Positions 35,885 to 45,335 of a DNA stretch of 64,000 nucleotides are shown piece by piece; positions within the stretch are counted from its first letter, which is position 1; each line of letters opens with the position of its first letter. The position numbers and the translations under genes were made by a program. The notes below the pieces were generated by a model. The model was given only the letters and a program-made list of their open reading frames with translations. It was not told where the DNA came from and did not search any database. The DNA comes from Devosia marina (lineage in GTDB: Bacteria > Pseudomonadota > Alphaproteobacteria > Rhizobiales > Devosiaceae), in the NCBI RefSeq assembly GCF_009758415.1, contig NZ_WQRF01000002.1:558001-622000 (forward strand), given 5' to 3'.

Positions 35885-36838
35885 CTAAAGGCTCGTCCCA
35901 ATCGCCAGGAACTTCTCGCGGCGGTGTTCGCGGGCCTCGAGACGCGACTTGCCGGCAAAATCCTTGAGGAAGGCGCTGAGGGCGGCGCGCGTGGAATCCA
36001 TGATGGTTCCGTGGTGGCGGTGGGCGCCGCCGGCCGGCTCAGGGATGATGGCGTCAATGACCCCAAAGCCAAGCAGGTCCTGAGCGGTGATCTTCTGGGC
36101 CGTGGCCATGTCCTGCGCCTTGGCGGCGTCGCGGAACAGGATCGAGGCGCCGGCCTCGGGCGAAATCACCGAATAGATGGCGTTTTCGAGCATCAGCACG
36201 CGATTGGCCGTGGCAATGGCGATGGCGCCGCCCGAGCCGCCTTCACCAATGATGATGGCAATATTGGGCACACCCAGTTCGAGGCTTTTTTCGGTGGAAC
36301 GGGCAATAGCCTCGGCCTGGCCGCGTTCCTCGGCGCCGATGCCGGGATAAGCGCCGGAGGTATCGACAAAGGAAATCACCGGAACCGAGAAGCGGTCGGC
36401 CATGTCCATGATGCGGACAGCCTTGCGGTAGCCCTCGGGATTGGCCATGCCGAAATTGTGCTTCAAACGCGTTTCGGTGGAATTGCCCTTTTCCTGGCCC
36501 AGCACGGCAACTGGTGTGCCGTTGAAACGGCCGAAGCCAGCCTGCAGCGCCGCGTCTTCCCCGAATTTGCGATCGCCGGCCAGCGGGGTCCATTCGGTGA
36601 TCAGCGCGCGTACATAGTCGGAAAAATGCGGACGCTGCGGATGGCGCGCCACCTGAGTCTTCTGCCAGGGGGTCAGCTTGCGATAAATCTCGACCAGCGC
36701 CTCGTCGGCGCGGGCGGACAGCCGGTTCACTTCCTCGTCGATTGACACGGCCTGATCGCTCTGGGCCATCGACTTCAGTTCGGCGATCTTGGCTTCGAGA
36801 TCGGCAACCGGTTTTTCAAAATCGAGATAAGACTGCAT
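35885..36838 (-). CDS. accA: Acetyl-CoA carboxylase carboxyltransferase subunit alpha
   Basis: Alpha subunit of the carboxyltransferase that makes malonyl-CoA for fatty acid synthesis. It has 317 residues, beginning MQSYLDFEKPVADLEAKI. Conserved segments include GQEKGNSTETRLKHNFGMANPEGYRKA and SFVDTSGAYPGIGAEERGQAEAIA. The oxyanion-type glycine-rich loop IGEGGSGGAIAI follows. The ATG at 36838 is favoured over one eight codons upstream. accD is not in this window. It is downstream of xerD on the same strand. Confidence 0.96.
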   Translation of the reverse strand: MQSYLDFEKPVADLEAKIAELKSMAQSDQAVSIDEEVNRLSARADEALVEIYRKLTPWQKTQVARHPQRPHFSDYVRALITEWTPLAGDRKFGEDAALQAGFGRFNGTPVAVLGQEKGNSTETRLKHNFGMANPEGYRKAVRIMDMADRFSVPVISFVDTSGAYPGIGAEERGQAEAIARSTEKSLELGVPNIAIIIGEGGSGGAIAIATANRVLMLENAIYSVISPEAGASILFRDAAKAQDMATAQKITAQDLLGFGVIDAIIPEPAGGAHRHHGTIMDSTRAALSAFLKDFAGKSRLEAREHRREKFLAIGTSL

Positions 36839-36997
36839 CCCACCGCCCAAAAGGGTCATTGTTCTGGCACGAGGCTCGTTTGCGGCCCATGCATTCTGGC
36901 CCGCTGCTCTTGCGCCTTAAAGTGGCCGGAAAGTGGCGACGGAGCAATGCCGAGTCAAGCTCTGGACGCGAAATGGTTGGGATTTGGTGAGCAGAAC

Positions 36998-37906
36998 TCA
37001 GCCATTGGCCAGCGGATGGTGGCTTTCGACCAGCTTGCGCAGTTTCTCATCCAGCACATGAGTGTAGATCTGGGTTGTGGAAATGTCGGCATGGCCGAGC
37101 AGCATCTGCACCACGCGCAGATCGGCGCCGCCGGCCAGCAAATGACTGGCAAAGGCGTGGCGCAGAACATGCGGGGCGACGCGCGCGGTGGAAATGCCGG
37201 CGCGGGCGGCCAGGGCTTTCAGGTCGCGCGCGAAGACCTGGCGGGTGAGATGACCATCCTCCCCCTTGGCAGGAAACAGGAAAAGGCCGGGCTCAAGCAT
37301 GCCGATCCAAAAGCGCACGGCGTCGCGCGCGCGATCGTTCATGGGCACCACGCGGTCCTTGTTGCCCTTGCCGGTGACGGTGATGAATGCGGCGTCGCGC
37401 ATCACGGCGGCGCGTTTCAGGCTGACGAGCTCGGAGACACGCAGGCCGGTGGCATAAAGCATTTCGAGCAGCACGTAGAGGCGCTGCGCCGCGACCTGCT
37501 TTTGCGGGCTGGCGGGCGTGTTGGCTTCGGTTTCGGCCAGGGTCAGCAGGCGATCGACCTCGGCAAGGGACAGCACCTTGGGTAAAGCGCGGCGGGATTT
37601 GGGGCTGGCAACGATGCGGGTGGGATCGTCGCTGCGGATCCCGTCGGCACAGAGAAACTTGTGGAACTGGCGAATGGCCGAAAGGCGCCGGGCGCTGGAG
37701 GAAGCTGAAAGCCCCTCGGTCTTGAGATCATCGAGCCAGGCGGTCACGGTGTCGCGCGTGGCGTTCAGCAGGGTCTGGTGCTGTGCCGAGACGAAGGCGG
37801 CGTAATGGGTGAGATCGCGCCGATAGGCTTCAATCGTGTTGGCCGCGGCGCCGCGCTCGGCGCTCATCATCTCAAGGAAACTACCGATCAGATGCCCGCC
37901 ACTCAT
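36998..37906 (-). CDS. xerD: Site-specific tyrosine recombinase XerD
   Basis: A 302-residue tyrosine recombinase that with XerC resolves chromosome dimers at dif near the division septum. The catalytic residues are visible: Arg in ATGLRVSEL, Lys in TGKGNKDR, HxxR in HVLRHAFASH, His in LLGHADISTTQIYTHV and the nucleophile Tyr in that last segment. The N-terminal SAM-like domain has the usual LTHYAAFV and LSAIRQFHKFL pattern. It overlaps the preceding small membrane protein gene by four bases. It is a housekeeping recombinase rather than a mobile-element integrase. Confidence 0.93.
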   Translation of the reverse strand: MSGGHLIGSFLEMMSAERGAAANTIEAYRRDLTHYAAFVSAQHQTLLNATRDTVTAWLDDLKTEGLSASSSARRLSAIRQFHKFLCADGIRSDDPTRIVASPKSRRALPKVLSLAEVDRLLTLAETEANTPASPQKQVAAQRLYVLLEMLYATGLRVSELVSLKRAAVMRDAAFITVTGKGNKDRVVPMNDRARDAVRFWIGMLEPGLFLFPAKGEDGHLTRQVFARDLKALAARAGISTARVAPHVLRHAFASHLLAGGADLRVVQMLLGHADISTTQIYTHVLDEKLRKLVESHHPLANG

Positions 37907-38118
37907 TGGCCGGTGCCGGGCTCAGAGGTGACATTGGGCCGGGGCAGATTGCCGCCGGGGCGGTTGGTCTCGGTTTCGCCCAGCAGTTCACGGGTCGGAA
38001 TGCGCTGGCTGACTTCCTTGGGCGTGGGCTCGACAAAGGCGACCAGGGCGAACATGCCTGCATAGACCAGGCCGCCCAGGAAGATCAGGGTGATAAGAAG
38101 GCGGATCAGGGAGGGCAT
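37903..38118 (-). CDS. Small single-pass membrane protein upstream of xerD
   Basis: A 71-residue protein with one N-terminal membrane segment (RLLITLIFLGGLVYAGMFALVAFV) followed by a polar periplasmic tail (PTPKEVSQRIPTRELLGETE...). I recognise no functional domain. It overlaps xerD by four bases (ATGA), so it is coupled to it, and lies divergent from aroK. Proteins of this shape are common at this position in related bacteria, from memory. Confidence 0.65.
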   Translation of the reverse strand: MPSLIRLLITLIFLGGLVYAGMFALVAFVEPTPKEVSQRIPTRELLGETETNRPGGNLPRPNVTSEPGTGQ

Positions 38119-38288
38119 GAAGGGTCCTTGCGTGCCGGAACGGCCTGAACACTATGAGCAAAAGGTTGCGGTTGTCTTGTTTTTCCAGCTTCGCCGAAAC
38201 CGGGCCTCGCGATCAACCCGGGGGTCGGTATGCTTGACAGGCCGGGCCGGGACCGGTTGATAGCGGCCATGATCGGAGGGCGCGGCAG

Positions 38289-38876
38289 TTGAGCAGAACG
38301 GATGGCGGTGGACGGCAGGGCCGGGCCCGGGCATTGGCCAGCCGGCTGAATGGCCGACCACTGGTGCTGGTGGGCATGATGGGGGCCGGCAAGACCACCG
38401 TGGGCCGGCGCCTTGCCGCTCGTTTGGGCCGCCAGTTCATCGACAGCGACGAGGAAATCGAACGCGCTGCGCAAATGAGCATCCCGGAAATCTTCGAGCA
38501 GCGCGGCGAGGGCGAGTTTCGCGCCGGGGAAATGCGGGTGATTGCCCGGCTGCTCAAGGAAAAGGATATTGTCTTGGCCACCGGGGGCGGCGCTTTCGTC
38601 AATGCCGACACCAGGGCGCTGGTCAAGGCCGGTGCAGTGTCAGTTTGGCTTAAGGCCGATCTCGATGTGCTGTTCGAGCGGGTTTCGCGCCGCTCAAACA
38701 GGCCCCTGCTCAAGACAGCCGACCCCAGGGGTACGCTCGAAAAACTGATAGAAGATCGCTATCCGATCTATGCCGAAGCGGATCTGACCGTGGTCAGCCG
38801 CGATGTGCCACAGGACAATGTTGCGGGGGATGTCATTGTCGCCCTGCTCGACCACTTCAAGAAAGAGCAAGCCTAA
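38289..38876 (+). CDS. aroK: Shikimate kinase
   Basis: Phosphorylates shikimate at O3 in the chorismate pathway. The P-loop is GMMGAGKTTVGRRLA (about residues 29-43), with the substrate residues in DSDEEIERAA, the ATGGGAF glycine loop and RPLL. The best start is TTG at 38289, eight bases after GGAGG; no ATG fits. An N-terminal extension of about 20 basic residues precedes the kinase fold. It is followed four bases later by aroB, the standard order. Confidence 0.95.
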   Translation: MSRTDGGGRQGRARALASRLNGRPLVLVGMMGAGKTTVGRRLAARLGRQFIDSDEEIERAAQMSIPEIFEQRGEGEFRAGEMRVIARLLKEKDIVLATGGGAFVNADTRALVKAGAVSVWLKADLDVLFERVSRRSNRPLLKTADPRGTLEKLIEDRYPIYAEADLTVVSRDVPQDNVAGDVIVALLDHFKKEQA

Positions 38877-38880
38877 TCCC

Positions 38881-39996
38881 ATGGCCCAGATCGACCACAC
38901 AGTTCATGTTGCCCTGGGTGAGCGCGCCTATGACATTCTGATCGGCCCGAAATTGATCGAGGAGGCCGGGGCGATCCTCAAGGAAAAATTCCCGGGCCGG
39001 CGCTATGGCATCGTTACCGACGAGATGGTTGCGGCAGCCCAATTGCCACGACTGACCGCGGGCCTCGATGCGGCAGAGCTTTCCTATGACACCATAGTGC
39101 TGCCGGCCGGTGAGAGCACCAAGAGCTATGCCATGCTCGAAAAGGTGGTCGAGGGGCTTCTGGCGGCCAAGCTGGAACGCGGCGATCTGGTGATCGCGCT
39201 GGGTGGCGGCGTTATTGGCGATCTGGCCGGGTTTGCCGCTGCGGTGACGCGGCGTGGCATGGATTTCGTGCAGGTGCCGACCTCGCTGCTGGCGCAGGTG
39301 GACTCCTCTGTGGGCGGCAAGACAGGCATCAATTCACCACATGGCAAGAACCTGGTCGGGGCGTTTCATCAACCCAGGCTGGTGCTGGCGGACCTCTCCG
39401 CGCTCGATACGCTCGATCCGCGCCAATTTGCCGCCGGCTATGCCGAAGTGGTCAAATATGGGCTGATCGACGACGCAGAATTTTTTGAATGGCTTGAAGC
39501 CAACCGCATGGAAATCTTTGCCGGCGGGCCGGCGCGGGGCGAGGCGATTGCCCGCTGTTGCGCCCATAAGGCGCGGGTGGTGATCGCGGACGAGAAGGAA
39601 ACCGGCGTCCGGGCCCTGCTCAATCTGGGGCACACCTTCGGCCATGCGCTGGAAAAGGATACCGGCTATTCGAGCCGCCTGCTGCATGGTGAAGGCGTGG
39701 CCATCGGCATGGTGCTGGCGCATGGTTTTTCCAACCGGCTCGGGCTGGCGCCGGGGCAGGATGGCGGCCGGGTGAAGGCGCATCTGGTGGCTGCGGGCCT
39801 GCCGACGCGCCTTGGTGATATTCCGGGCGAACTCGGCTCAACAGATAAACTGATGGCGGCCATCGCGCAGGACAAGAAGGTGTCGCGCGGCGCGCTGACC
39901 TTTATCCTGACCCGCGGCATTGGCCAGGCCTTTATCGAAAAGAATGTCGACCCGCAGGCCGTTCGGGCCTTTCTGGAGGAGATGCGCACAAAATGA
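38881..39996 (+). CDS. aroB: 3-dehydroquinate synthase
   Basis: Second enzyme of the shikimate pathway, cyclising DAHP with catalytic NAD and a divalent metal. The 371-residue sequence has the NAD-binding GGGVIGDLAGFAAA, DSSVGGKTGIN, the metal-binding region with GYAEVVKYGLI and LNLGHTFGHALE, and LLHGEGVAIGM. It lies four bases after aroK and overlaps the CNNM-type gene by four bases (ATGA), so all three are probably cotranscribed. Confidence 0.97.
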   Translation: MAQIDHTVHVALGERAYDILIGPKLIEEAGAILKEKFPGRRYGIVTDEMVAAAQLPRLTAGLDAAELSYDTIVLPAGESTKSYAMLEKVVEGLLAAKLERGDLVIALGGGVIGDLAGFAAAVTRRGMDFVQVPTSLLAQVDSSVGGKTGINSPHGKNLVGAFHQPRLVLADLSALDTLDPRQFAAGYAEVVKYGLIDDAEFFEWLEANRMEIFAGGPARGEAIARCCAHKARVVIADEKETGVRALLNLGHTFGHALEKDTGYSSRLLHGEGVAIGMVLAHGFSNRLGLAPGQDGGRVKAHLVAAGLPTRLGDIPGELGSTDKLMAAIAQDKKVSRGALTFILTRGIGQAFIEKNVDPQAVRAFLEEMRTK

Positions 39997-41291
39997 GCCT
40001 CACCCTTTGGCTAACTTCTGGCGGCATCCTCTTGCTGCTGGCGATGAGTTTTTTCTTTTCTGGCTCGGAAACCGCGCTGACGGCGGCTTCGCGGGCGCGC
40101 ATGCACCAGCTTTCGCGCGCTGGCGACAAGAGGGCAGCGCTGGTTGAGCAATTGTCCAGCCAGAAGGAGCGGCTGATCGGGGCGATCCTTCTGGGCAACA
40201 ACATCGTCAATATTCTGGCCTCGACCCTGGCTGCCAGCGTGCTGATTGCCCTGTTCGGCGAGGCCGGCATTGCCTATGCCACGATCGCCATGACGGCGGC
40301 CGTGGTGGTGTTTTCCGAGGTGCTGCCCAAGACACTGGCACTGATGCGGCCCGATGGTTTCGCGCTCACTGTCTCGCCGGTGATCCGCGTGGTGGTGATC
40401 GTGTTTGCGCCGGTGACCCTGGCAGTGCAGGCCATCGTCAATGCCATCCTCAGGCTCTTCGGGCTCGATGCGAGCAATGTCAGTGCGATCTCGGGGCATG
40501 ACGAAATCCGCGGTACGCTGGACCTGCTGCATTCGGAAGGCGAAGTGGTCAAGGGTGACCGCGACATGCTGGGCGGCCTGCTGGACCTGCGCGACCTGGT
40601 GGTCAGCGATGTGATGGTGCATCGCACCCAGATGCTGGCGCTCGACGCCACCATGAGCGCCGATGAGCTGGTCAAGGCGGTACTGGAAAGCGCCTATACC
40701 CGCATACCGCTCTATCAGGGCGAAACCGACGATATTGTCGGCATCATTCACGCCAAAGACGTGCTGCGCGCGCTGATTGCGGTGGATGGGGACGCCTCAC
40801 GCGTCGATATCCGACAGATCATGACCAAGCCCTGGTTCATCCCCCAGTCCACCGCCGTGCAGGTTCAGCTCTCGGCGTTCTTGAAACGCCATTCGCATAT
40901 GGCGCTGGTGCTGGACGAATATGGCGTGCTCGAAGGGCTGGTGACGCTTGAGGACATCATCGAGGAAATCGTCGGCGACATTTCCGACGAGCATGACGAG
41001 CCGGACGACGAAGCCGTGTTCGGCATCGACAAGCAGGACGATGGCAGCTTCATCGTCGATGCCAGTATCGCCATTCGTGATATCAATCGCCTGCTGGACT
41101 GGGACCTGCCGGACGAGCACGCCAACACCGTGGCCGGCATTGTCATCAACGCCGCAAAGCTCATTCCCGAGCCGGGCCACCAGGTGGAAGCGCATGGCTT
41201 TTCCTTCCTGGTGCTGGAGCGGGACCGGCAGCGGGTGTCCAAAGTGCGGATCACCCCCCGAATGGAGGGTGGCGACGCGCCGGCGGATTGA
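39993..41291 (+). CDS. HlyC/CorC (CNNM) family transporter
   Basis: A 432-residue membrane protein of the CNNM/CorC type linked to magnesium or cobalt export. The N-terminal DUF21 membrane domain (FFFSGSETALTAASRARMHQL, IGAILLGNNIVNILAST) is followed by a CBS-domain pair (DVMVHRTQML..., DIRQIMTKPWFIPQ... VLDEYGVLEGLVTLEDIIEEIVGDI) and the C-terminal CorC_HlyC domain. The order is typical. The four-base overlap with aroB suggests coupling, though the roles are unrelated. Confidence 0.92.
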   Translation: MSLTLWLTSGGILLLLAMSFFFSGSETALTAASRARMHQLSRAGDKRAALVEQLSSQKERLIGAILLGNNIVNILASTLAASVLIALFGEAGIAYATIAMTAAVVVFSEVLPKTLALMRPDGFALTVSPVIRVVVIVFAPVTLAVQAIVNAILRLFGLDASNVSAISGHDEIRGTLDLLHSEGEVVKGDRDMLGGLLDLRDLVVSDVMVHRTQMLALDATMSADELVKAVLESAYTRIPLYQGETDDIVGIIHAKDVLRALIAVDGDASRVDIRQIMTKPWFIPQSTAVQVQLSAFLKRHSHMALVLDEYGVLEGLVTLEDIIEEIVGDISDEHDEPDDEAVFGIDKQDDGSFIVDASIAIRDINRLLDWDLPDEHANTVAGIVINAAKLIPEPGHQVEAHGFSFLVLERDRQRVSKVRITPRMEGGDAPAD

Positions 41292-41561
41292 CTATATGGA
41301 AGACGTCGGCAGCACCTCGATGGCGAGGGCATGCACGCTGGACTTCAATTCATCGTCAAGCGCTTCGTTCACCGCACGGTGTTGCGCTACGCGGCTTAGC
41401 CCGTCAAAATTGCGGGTCGCGATTCTGACACGAAAATGGGTTTCACCGCCCTCGCGCCAACCGGCATGACCGTGGTGAGACTGGGATTCATCGATCACCT
41501 CCAGATGGAGGGGAGCGAATTTTTCGGTGAGCTTGGCGTGGATCGTGTCCGTCATGGACAT
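41292..41561 (-). CDS. bolA: BolA family protein
   Basis: A small (89-residue) BolA protein that partners monothiol glutaredoxins in iron-sulfur cluster handling. HLEVIDESQSHHGHAG, with conserved histidines, is followed by THFRVRIATRNFDGLSRVAQHRAVNEAL and the invariant VHALAI near the C-terminus. Two ATGs (41561 and 41555) are possible; the first gives the usual MSMT start. It converges directly with the CNNM gene and is divergent from the J-domain gene, a conserved arrangement in this group. Confidence 0.93.
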   Translation of the reverse strand: MSMTDTIHAKLTEKFAPLHLEVIDESQSHHGHAGWREGGETHFRVRIATRNFDGLSRVAQHRAVNEALDDELKSSVHALAIEVLPTSSI

Positions 41562-41603
41562 GGTGTCGGCTCCGATATCTGACTGAAGACACAACTAGGC
41601 ACA

Positions 41604-42227
41604 ATGAAACAGCAATCCAAGCTCTTCGATAACATTCGCATTCGGCCGCGGCGGGAAGAAAAGCCCGAACCGGTCGAGGTGCAGTGCGACTGGGAAGGCT
41701 GTGAAGCGGCCGGCGAGTTCAGGGCGCCCAAGGGTGCGGGCTCGGAGGGGCAGTATCACAATTTCTGCCTCGAACATGTTCGGCACTACAACAAGGCGTT
41801 CAACTATTTCGCCGGCATGAGCCCTGATGAGCTGGACGAGGCGCTGCATACCCCGCCCAAGGCCGAATCACGATCAAGCTTTGCCACCGGCAATCCCGGT
41901 GCAGTCCGTGCAGCCGGGCGCAATGCGGCCAAGCCGGGCGACAAATATGGTGATCCGTTCGGCGTTTTCGCGCGCTATCGCTATCAGCAGTCCAAGCGCC
42001 CGGCGACCGAGCGGGTCAAGCCGCTCAACGAGCCGGACCGCCGGGCGCTCGAAGTGCTGGGCTTTACCGCTCATGCCAAATCCGACGAGATCAAGCGGGC
42101 CTATAAGGACCTGGTCAAGAAGCACCATCCGGACGTCAATGGGGGTGACGCTTCTTCGGAAGAACGCCTGCGCTCGGTGATCGCGGCCTATACCCATCTG
42201 AAGAAGCAGGGGTTCGTGGTGCGCTAG
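41604..42227 (+). CDS. J-domain (DnaJ-like) molecular chaperone
   Basis: A 207-residue protein with a C-terminal J domain: RRALEVLGFTAHAKSDEIKRAYKDLVKKHHPDVNGGD, where HPD is the DnaK-stimulating tripeptide. The N-terminal part has two cysteine/histidine clusters (CDWEGCEAAGEF and FCLEHVRHYN) that look like a small metal-binding region. Such J proteins are a known alpha-proteobacterial type encoded next to bolA. It lacks the Gly/Phe and zinc-finger regions of DnaJ itself, so it is a specialised co-chaperone. Confidence 0.88.
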   Translation: MKQQSKLFDNIRIRPRREEKPEPVEVQCDWEGCEAAGEFRAPKGAGSEGQYHNFCLEHVRHYNKAFNYFAGMSPDELDEALHTPPKAESRSSFATGNPGAVRAAGRNAAKPGDKYGDPFGVFARYRYQQSKRPATERVKPLNEPDRRALEVLGFTAHAKSDEIKRAYKDLVKKHHPDVNGGDASSEERLRSVIAAYTHLKKQGFVVR

Positions 42228-42331
42228 CATCACCCCGGCCTCACTATCCCGAGGCTACCCGCGCCGTCACATTGCTGCTATAGAGCCCCCGCCTTCGCAG
42301 AATTTTTCCTTGCATTTCCAAGAGCCCGACC

Positions 42332-43315
42332 ATGACTGAATTCGCCAATTTGCCCGATACCGAATACCAGGCGCGGGATCTGTTCGGGATCGACACGGAC
42401 ATGGTGGTCAAGGGTTACAAGGAACGCACCGACCACGTGCCGCCGATTGATCCGGACTATCTGTTCGACCGCAATACCACGCTGGCGATCCTGGCCGGCT
42501 TTGCCTATAACCGCCGCGTCATGGTGCAGGGCTATCACGGCACGGGCAAATCCACCCATATCGAGCAGGTCGCTGCCCGGCTGAACTGGCCTTTGGTGCG
42601 CGTGAACCTGGACAGCCACGTGTCGCGCATCGATCTGGTCGGCAAGGACGCCATTGTCCTCAAGGATGGCAAGCAGATCACCGAATTCCGCGACGGCATT
42701 CTGCCCTGGGCCGTGCAAAACAATATCGCGCTGGTGTTCGACGAATATGATGCCGGTCGCCCGGACGTGATGTTCGTGATCCAGCGCGTGCTGGAGCAGT
42801 CGGGCCGGCTGACCCTGCTCGACCAGAACCGGGTGATCATTCCGCACCCTTCCTTCCGCCTGTTCTCGACCACCAATACTATTGGTTTGGGCGATACTTC
42901 CGGCCTCTATCACGGCACGCAGCAGATCAATCAGGGGCAGATGGACCGCTGGAGCATCGTGACGACGCTCAACTATCTGCCGCATGACAAGGAAGTCGGC
43001 ATCGTCCTGGCCAAGAACAAGGCTTATGGCGAAACCGAAAAGGGCAAAAAGCAGATCGCCAATATGGTGCGTCTGGCGGATCTGACCCGTTCGGCTTTCA
43101 TCAATGGCGATATTTCGACGGTCATGTCGCCCCGCGGTGTCATCACCTGGGCCGAAAACGCTGTCATTTTCGGTGGCGATATCGGCTTTGCCTTCCGGTT
43201 GACCTTCCTGAACAAATGCGACGAGCTCGAACGCCCGGTGGTGGCCGAGTTCTACCAGCGCGTGTTCGGCGAAGACCTGCCGGAAAGCTCCGCAAATCTC
43301 GCGGTGATGGCTTAA
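42332..43315 (+). CDS. cobS: Cobaltochelatase subunit CobS
   Basis: AAA+ ATPase subunit of the aerobic cobaltochelatase CobNST, which inserts cobalt into hydrogenobyrinate a,c-diamide. It has 327 residues with Walker [10 protein letters not shown] (about 67-75), Walker [19 protein letters not shown] and the sensor segment [14 protein letters not shown]. An AAGAGCCCGACC context precedes the ATG. cobT follows after a 127-base gap containing two hairpin repeats; cobN is not in this window. Confidence 0.96.
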   Translation: MTEFANLPDTEYQARDLFGIDTDMVVKGYKERTDHVPPIDPDYLFDRNTTLAILAGFAYNRRVMVQGYHGTGKSTHIEQVAARLNWPLVRVNLDSHVSRIDLVGKDAIVLKDGKQITEFRDGILPWAVQNNIALVFDEYDAGRPDVMFVIQRVLEQSGRLTLLDQNRVIIPHPSFRLFSTTNTIGLGDTSGLYHGTQQINQGQMDRWSIVTTLNYLPHDKEVGIVLAKNKAYGETEKGKKQIANMVRLADLTRSAFINGDISTVMSPRGVITWAENAVIFGGDIGFAFRLTFLNKCDELERPVVAEFYQRVFGEDLPESSANLAVMA

Positions 43316-43329
43316 TCCAGCGCGCACGA

Positions 43330-43419
43330 CCTCGCCCTTCGGCAGGCTCAGGGCGAGGCCTACTGTGAATTCTGCGTCGTCTCGTGGACCTCATGGTGAG
43401 CTTGTCGAACCATGAGGTC
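43330..43419. repeat. Two hairpin repeats between cobS and cobT
   Basis: The first has arms CCTCGCCC (43330-43337) and GGGCGAGG (43351-43358) around TTCGGCAGGCTCA. The second has arms GACCTCATGG (43387-43396) and CCATGAGGTC (43410-43419) around TGAGCTTGTCGAA. The loops share GGCTCA/TGAGCTTGTCGAA-type sequence in opposite orientation, so they look like an inverted pair of one repeat family, of a kind I recall from other alphaproteobacteria. Confidence 0.75.
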
Positions 43420-43442
43420 GCGGCCACCAAGGCAAATGATTC

Positions 43443-45335
43443 ATGGCAAACCCACCACCGCGCAGCAAAGCCAACAAGCCCGACCAGACCCAGGCGTTCA
43501 AGAGCGCCATGGGCGCGACGGTGCGCGCAATCGGGGCGAAGCCGGAGCTTGAGGTGAGCTTTACCGCTGACCGGCCGCTGCTGACCTCGGACAAGGCGCG
43601 GCTGGCCAATCTGCCGCGCCTGCCGACCCGGCGCGATATCGCCATTGCCCGCGGGCAGGGCGATGCCATGGCCATGCGGCTGGCCAGCCATGATCCAGAT
43701 TCCCATCGCAAGCGGGCGCCCATGGACCCGCAGGCGCGGGCGGCCTTTGACGCGCTCGAACAGGCGCGGGTGGAATCGCTGGGCTGCATTCGCATGCCGG
43801 GCATGGTGGGCAATATCCACGAAATGCTGGAAGACCGGCTGTTCCGCGCCAATTTCGCCGAGGTCAACGACAAGGGCGATGCGCCTTTGGCCGAGGCGCT
43901 GGGGCTGATGCTGCGCGAGAGACTGGCCGGGGTCGAGGTGCCGCCCTCGGGCCATGCGCTGGTGGATCTGTGGCGCAAGGAGATCGAGGCCAAGGCCGGT
44001 TCCTCGATTGAAAAGCTGCTTGAGACCTATGAGAGCCAGGAGGATTTCTCGCGGGCGGCGCGTGCCGTGCTGCGTGACCTCAACCTGATCGCCGAGAGCG
44101 ATATGGAAGACCCGTCGGACAGCGATGAGGACGCGGCCGAGGACAATCAGCCCGAGCAGGCGCAGGGTTCCGAAAAGGACCAGGAGCAGGGCGAGGGCGA
44201 GAACGAACAGTCCGAGAGCGAGGACGATCAGCAGGCGGGCGAAAGCGAAGAGAGCGGCGATGTCGAGGGCATGGAAGCCGACATGGCCGATAGCGACGAG
44301 GACGCCGAGGCCGAAGCGGGCGAGGATGCGCCCATGCCACCGCCCGCCAAGGATGGTGGCGAGCGGCTGTCCAACCAGTTTAACTACAAGGTTTTCACGC
44401 AGAAATATGACGAGATCGTCAAGGCGGCCGAGCTGTGCCCGCCCGACGAGCTTGATCAGTTGCGTGCCCTGCTCGACAAGCAGCTCGAAAACCTTGCCGG
44501 CGCCGTGGCGCGGCTGGCCAACAAGCTGCAGCGCCGGCTGATGGCCAAGCAGAACCGGAGCTGGCAGTTCGATCTCGAGGAGGGGCTGCTCGATACGGCG
44601 CGCCTCACCCGCGTGGTCACCGATCCGCTGCAGGCGCTCAGCTTCAAGGTCGAGAACGACACCGAGTTCCGCGACACCGTGGTGACGCTGCTGATCGACA
44701 ATTCGGGTTCGATGCGCGGCCGGCCGATCACCATTGCGGCGATCTGTGGCGACATTCTTGCGCGCACGCTCGAGCGATGCGGGGTGAAGGTCGAGATTCT
44801 GGGCTTTACCACCCGCGCCTGGAAGGGCGGCAAGAGCCGTGAAGCATGGCTGGAGGCCAATCGCCCGCCCAATCCGGGCCGGGTCAACGACATTCGCCAC
44901 ATCATCTACAAGGCGGCTGATGAGCCATGGCGCCATGCGCGGCGCAATCTGGGCCTGATGATGCGCGAGGGGCTGCTGAAGGAAAACATCGATGGCGAAG
45001 CGCTTGAATGGGCGCGCAAGCGCTTGATGGCGCGGCCCGAGCAGCGCCGCATCATGATGGTGATTTCCGATGGCGCGCCGGTGGATGACTCGACCCAGTC
45101 AGTCAATGCCGGCAATTATCTCGAGGCCCATCTGCGGCAGGTGATCGAGGATATCGAGACCCGCTCGCCGATCCAGTTGGTGGCCGTGGGCATTGGCCAC
45201 GACGTGACGCGCTATTACCGGCGTGCCGTGACCCTGCTCGATGCCGAGGAACTGGCCGGTGCGCTGACCGATGAACTGGCGGCGCTGTTCGACGAGGAAC
45301 TGCCGGCCCAGACGCGACGGCGGGCCCGGGGATGA
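43443..45335 (+). CDS. cobT: Cobaltochelatase subunit CobT
   Basis: A 630-residue subunit of CobNST. The N-terminal half is conserved helical sequence ([22 protein letters not shown]). A very acidic, low-complexity stretch (about 219-296, Glu/Asp/Ser/Gln) separates it from the C-terminal von Willebrand A domain, whose metal site starts DNSGSM (419-424) and continues with [14 protein letters not shown]. It has the expected length. It overlaps the next gene's start (ATGATG), suggesting continued translation. Confidence 0.96.
   Translation: MANPPPRSKANKPDQTQAFKSAMGATVRAIGAKPELEVSFTADRPLLTSDKARLANLPRLPTRRDIAIARGQGDAMAMRLASHDPDSHRKRAPMDPQARAAFDALEQARVESLGCIRMPGMVGNIHEMLEDRLFRANFAEVNDKGDAPLAEALGLMLRERLAGVEVPPSGHALVDLWRKEIEAKAGSSIEKLLETYESQEDFSRAARAVLRDLNLIAESDMEDPSDSDEDAAEDNQPEQAQGSEKDQEQGEGENEQSESEDDQQAGESEESGDVEGMEADMADSDEDAEAEAGEDAPMPPPAKDGGERLSNQFNYKVFTQKYDEIVKAAELCPPDELDQLRALLDKQLENLAGAVARLANKLQRRLMAKQNRSWQFDLEEGLLDTARLTRVVTDPLQALSFKVENDTEFRDTVVTLLIDNSGSMRGRPITIAAICGDILARTLERCGVKVEILGFTTRAWKGGKSREAWLEANRPPNPGRVNDIRHIIYKAADEPWRHARRNLGLMMREGLLKENIDGEALEWARKRLMARPEQRRIMMVISDGAPVDDSTQSVNAGNYLEAHLRQVIEDIETRSPIQLVAVGIGHDVTRYYRRAVTLLDAEELAGALTDELAALFDEELPAQTRRRARG

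Noticed and set aside
36998..37906. Integrase of a genomic island
   Set aside because: The tyrosine recombinase has the XerD signature and lies in a stable accA/aroK neighbourhood. No tRNA, att repeats or cargo genes are near.
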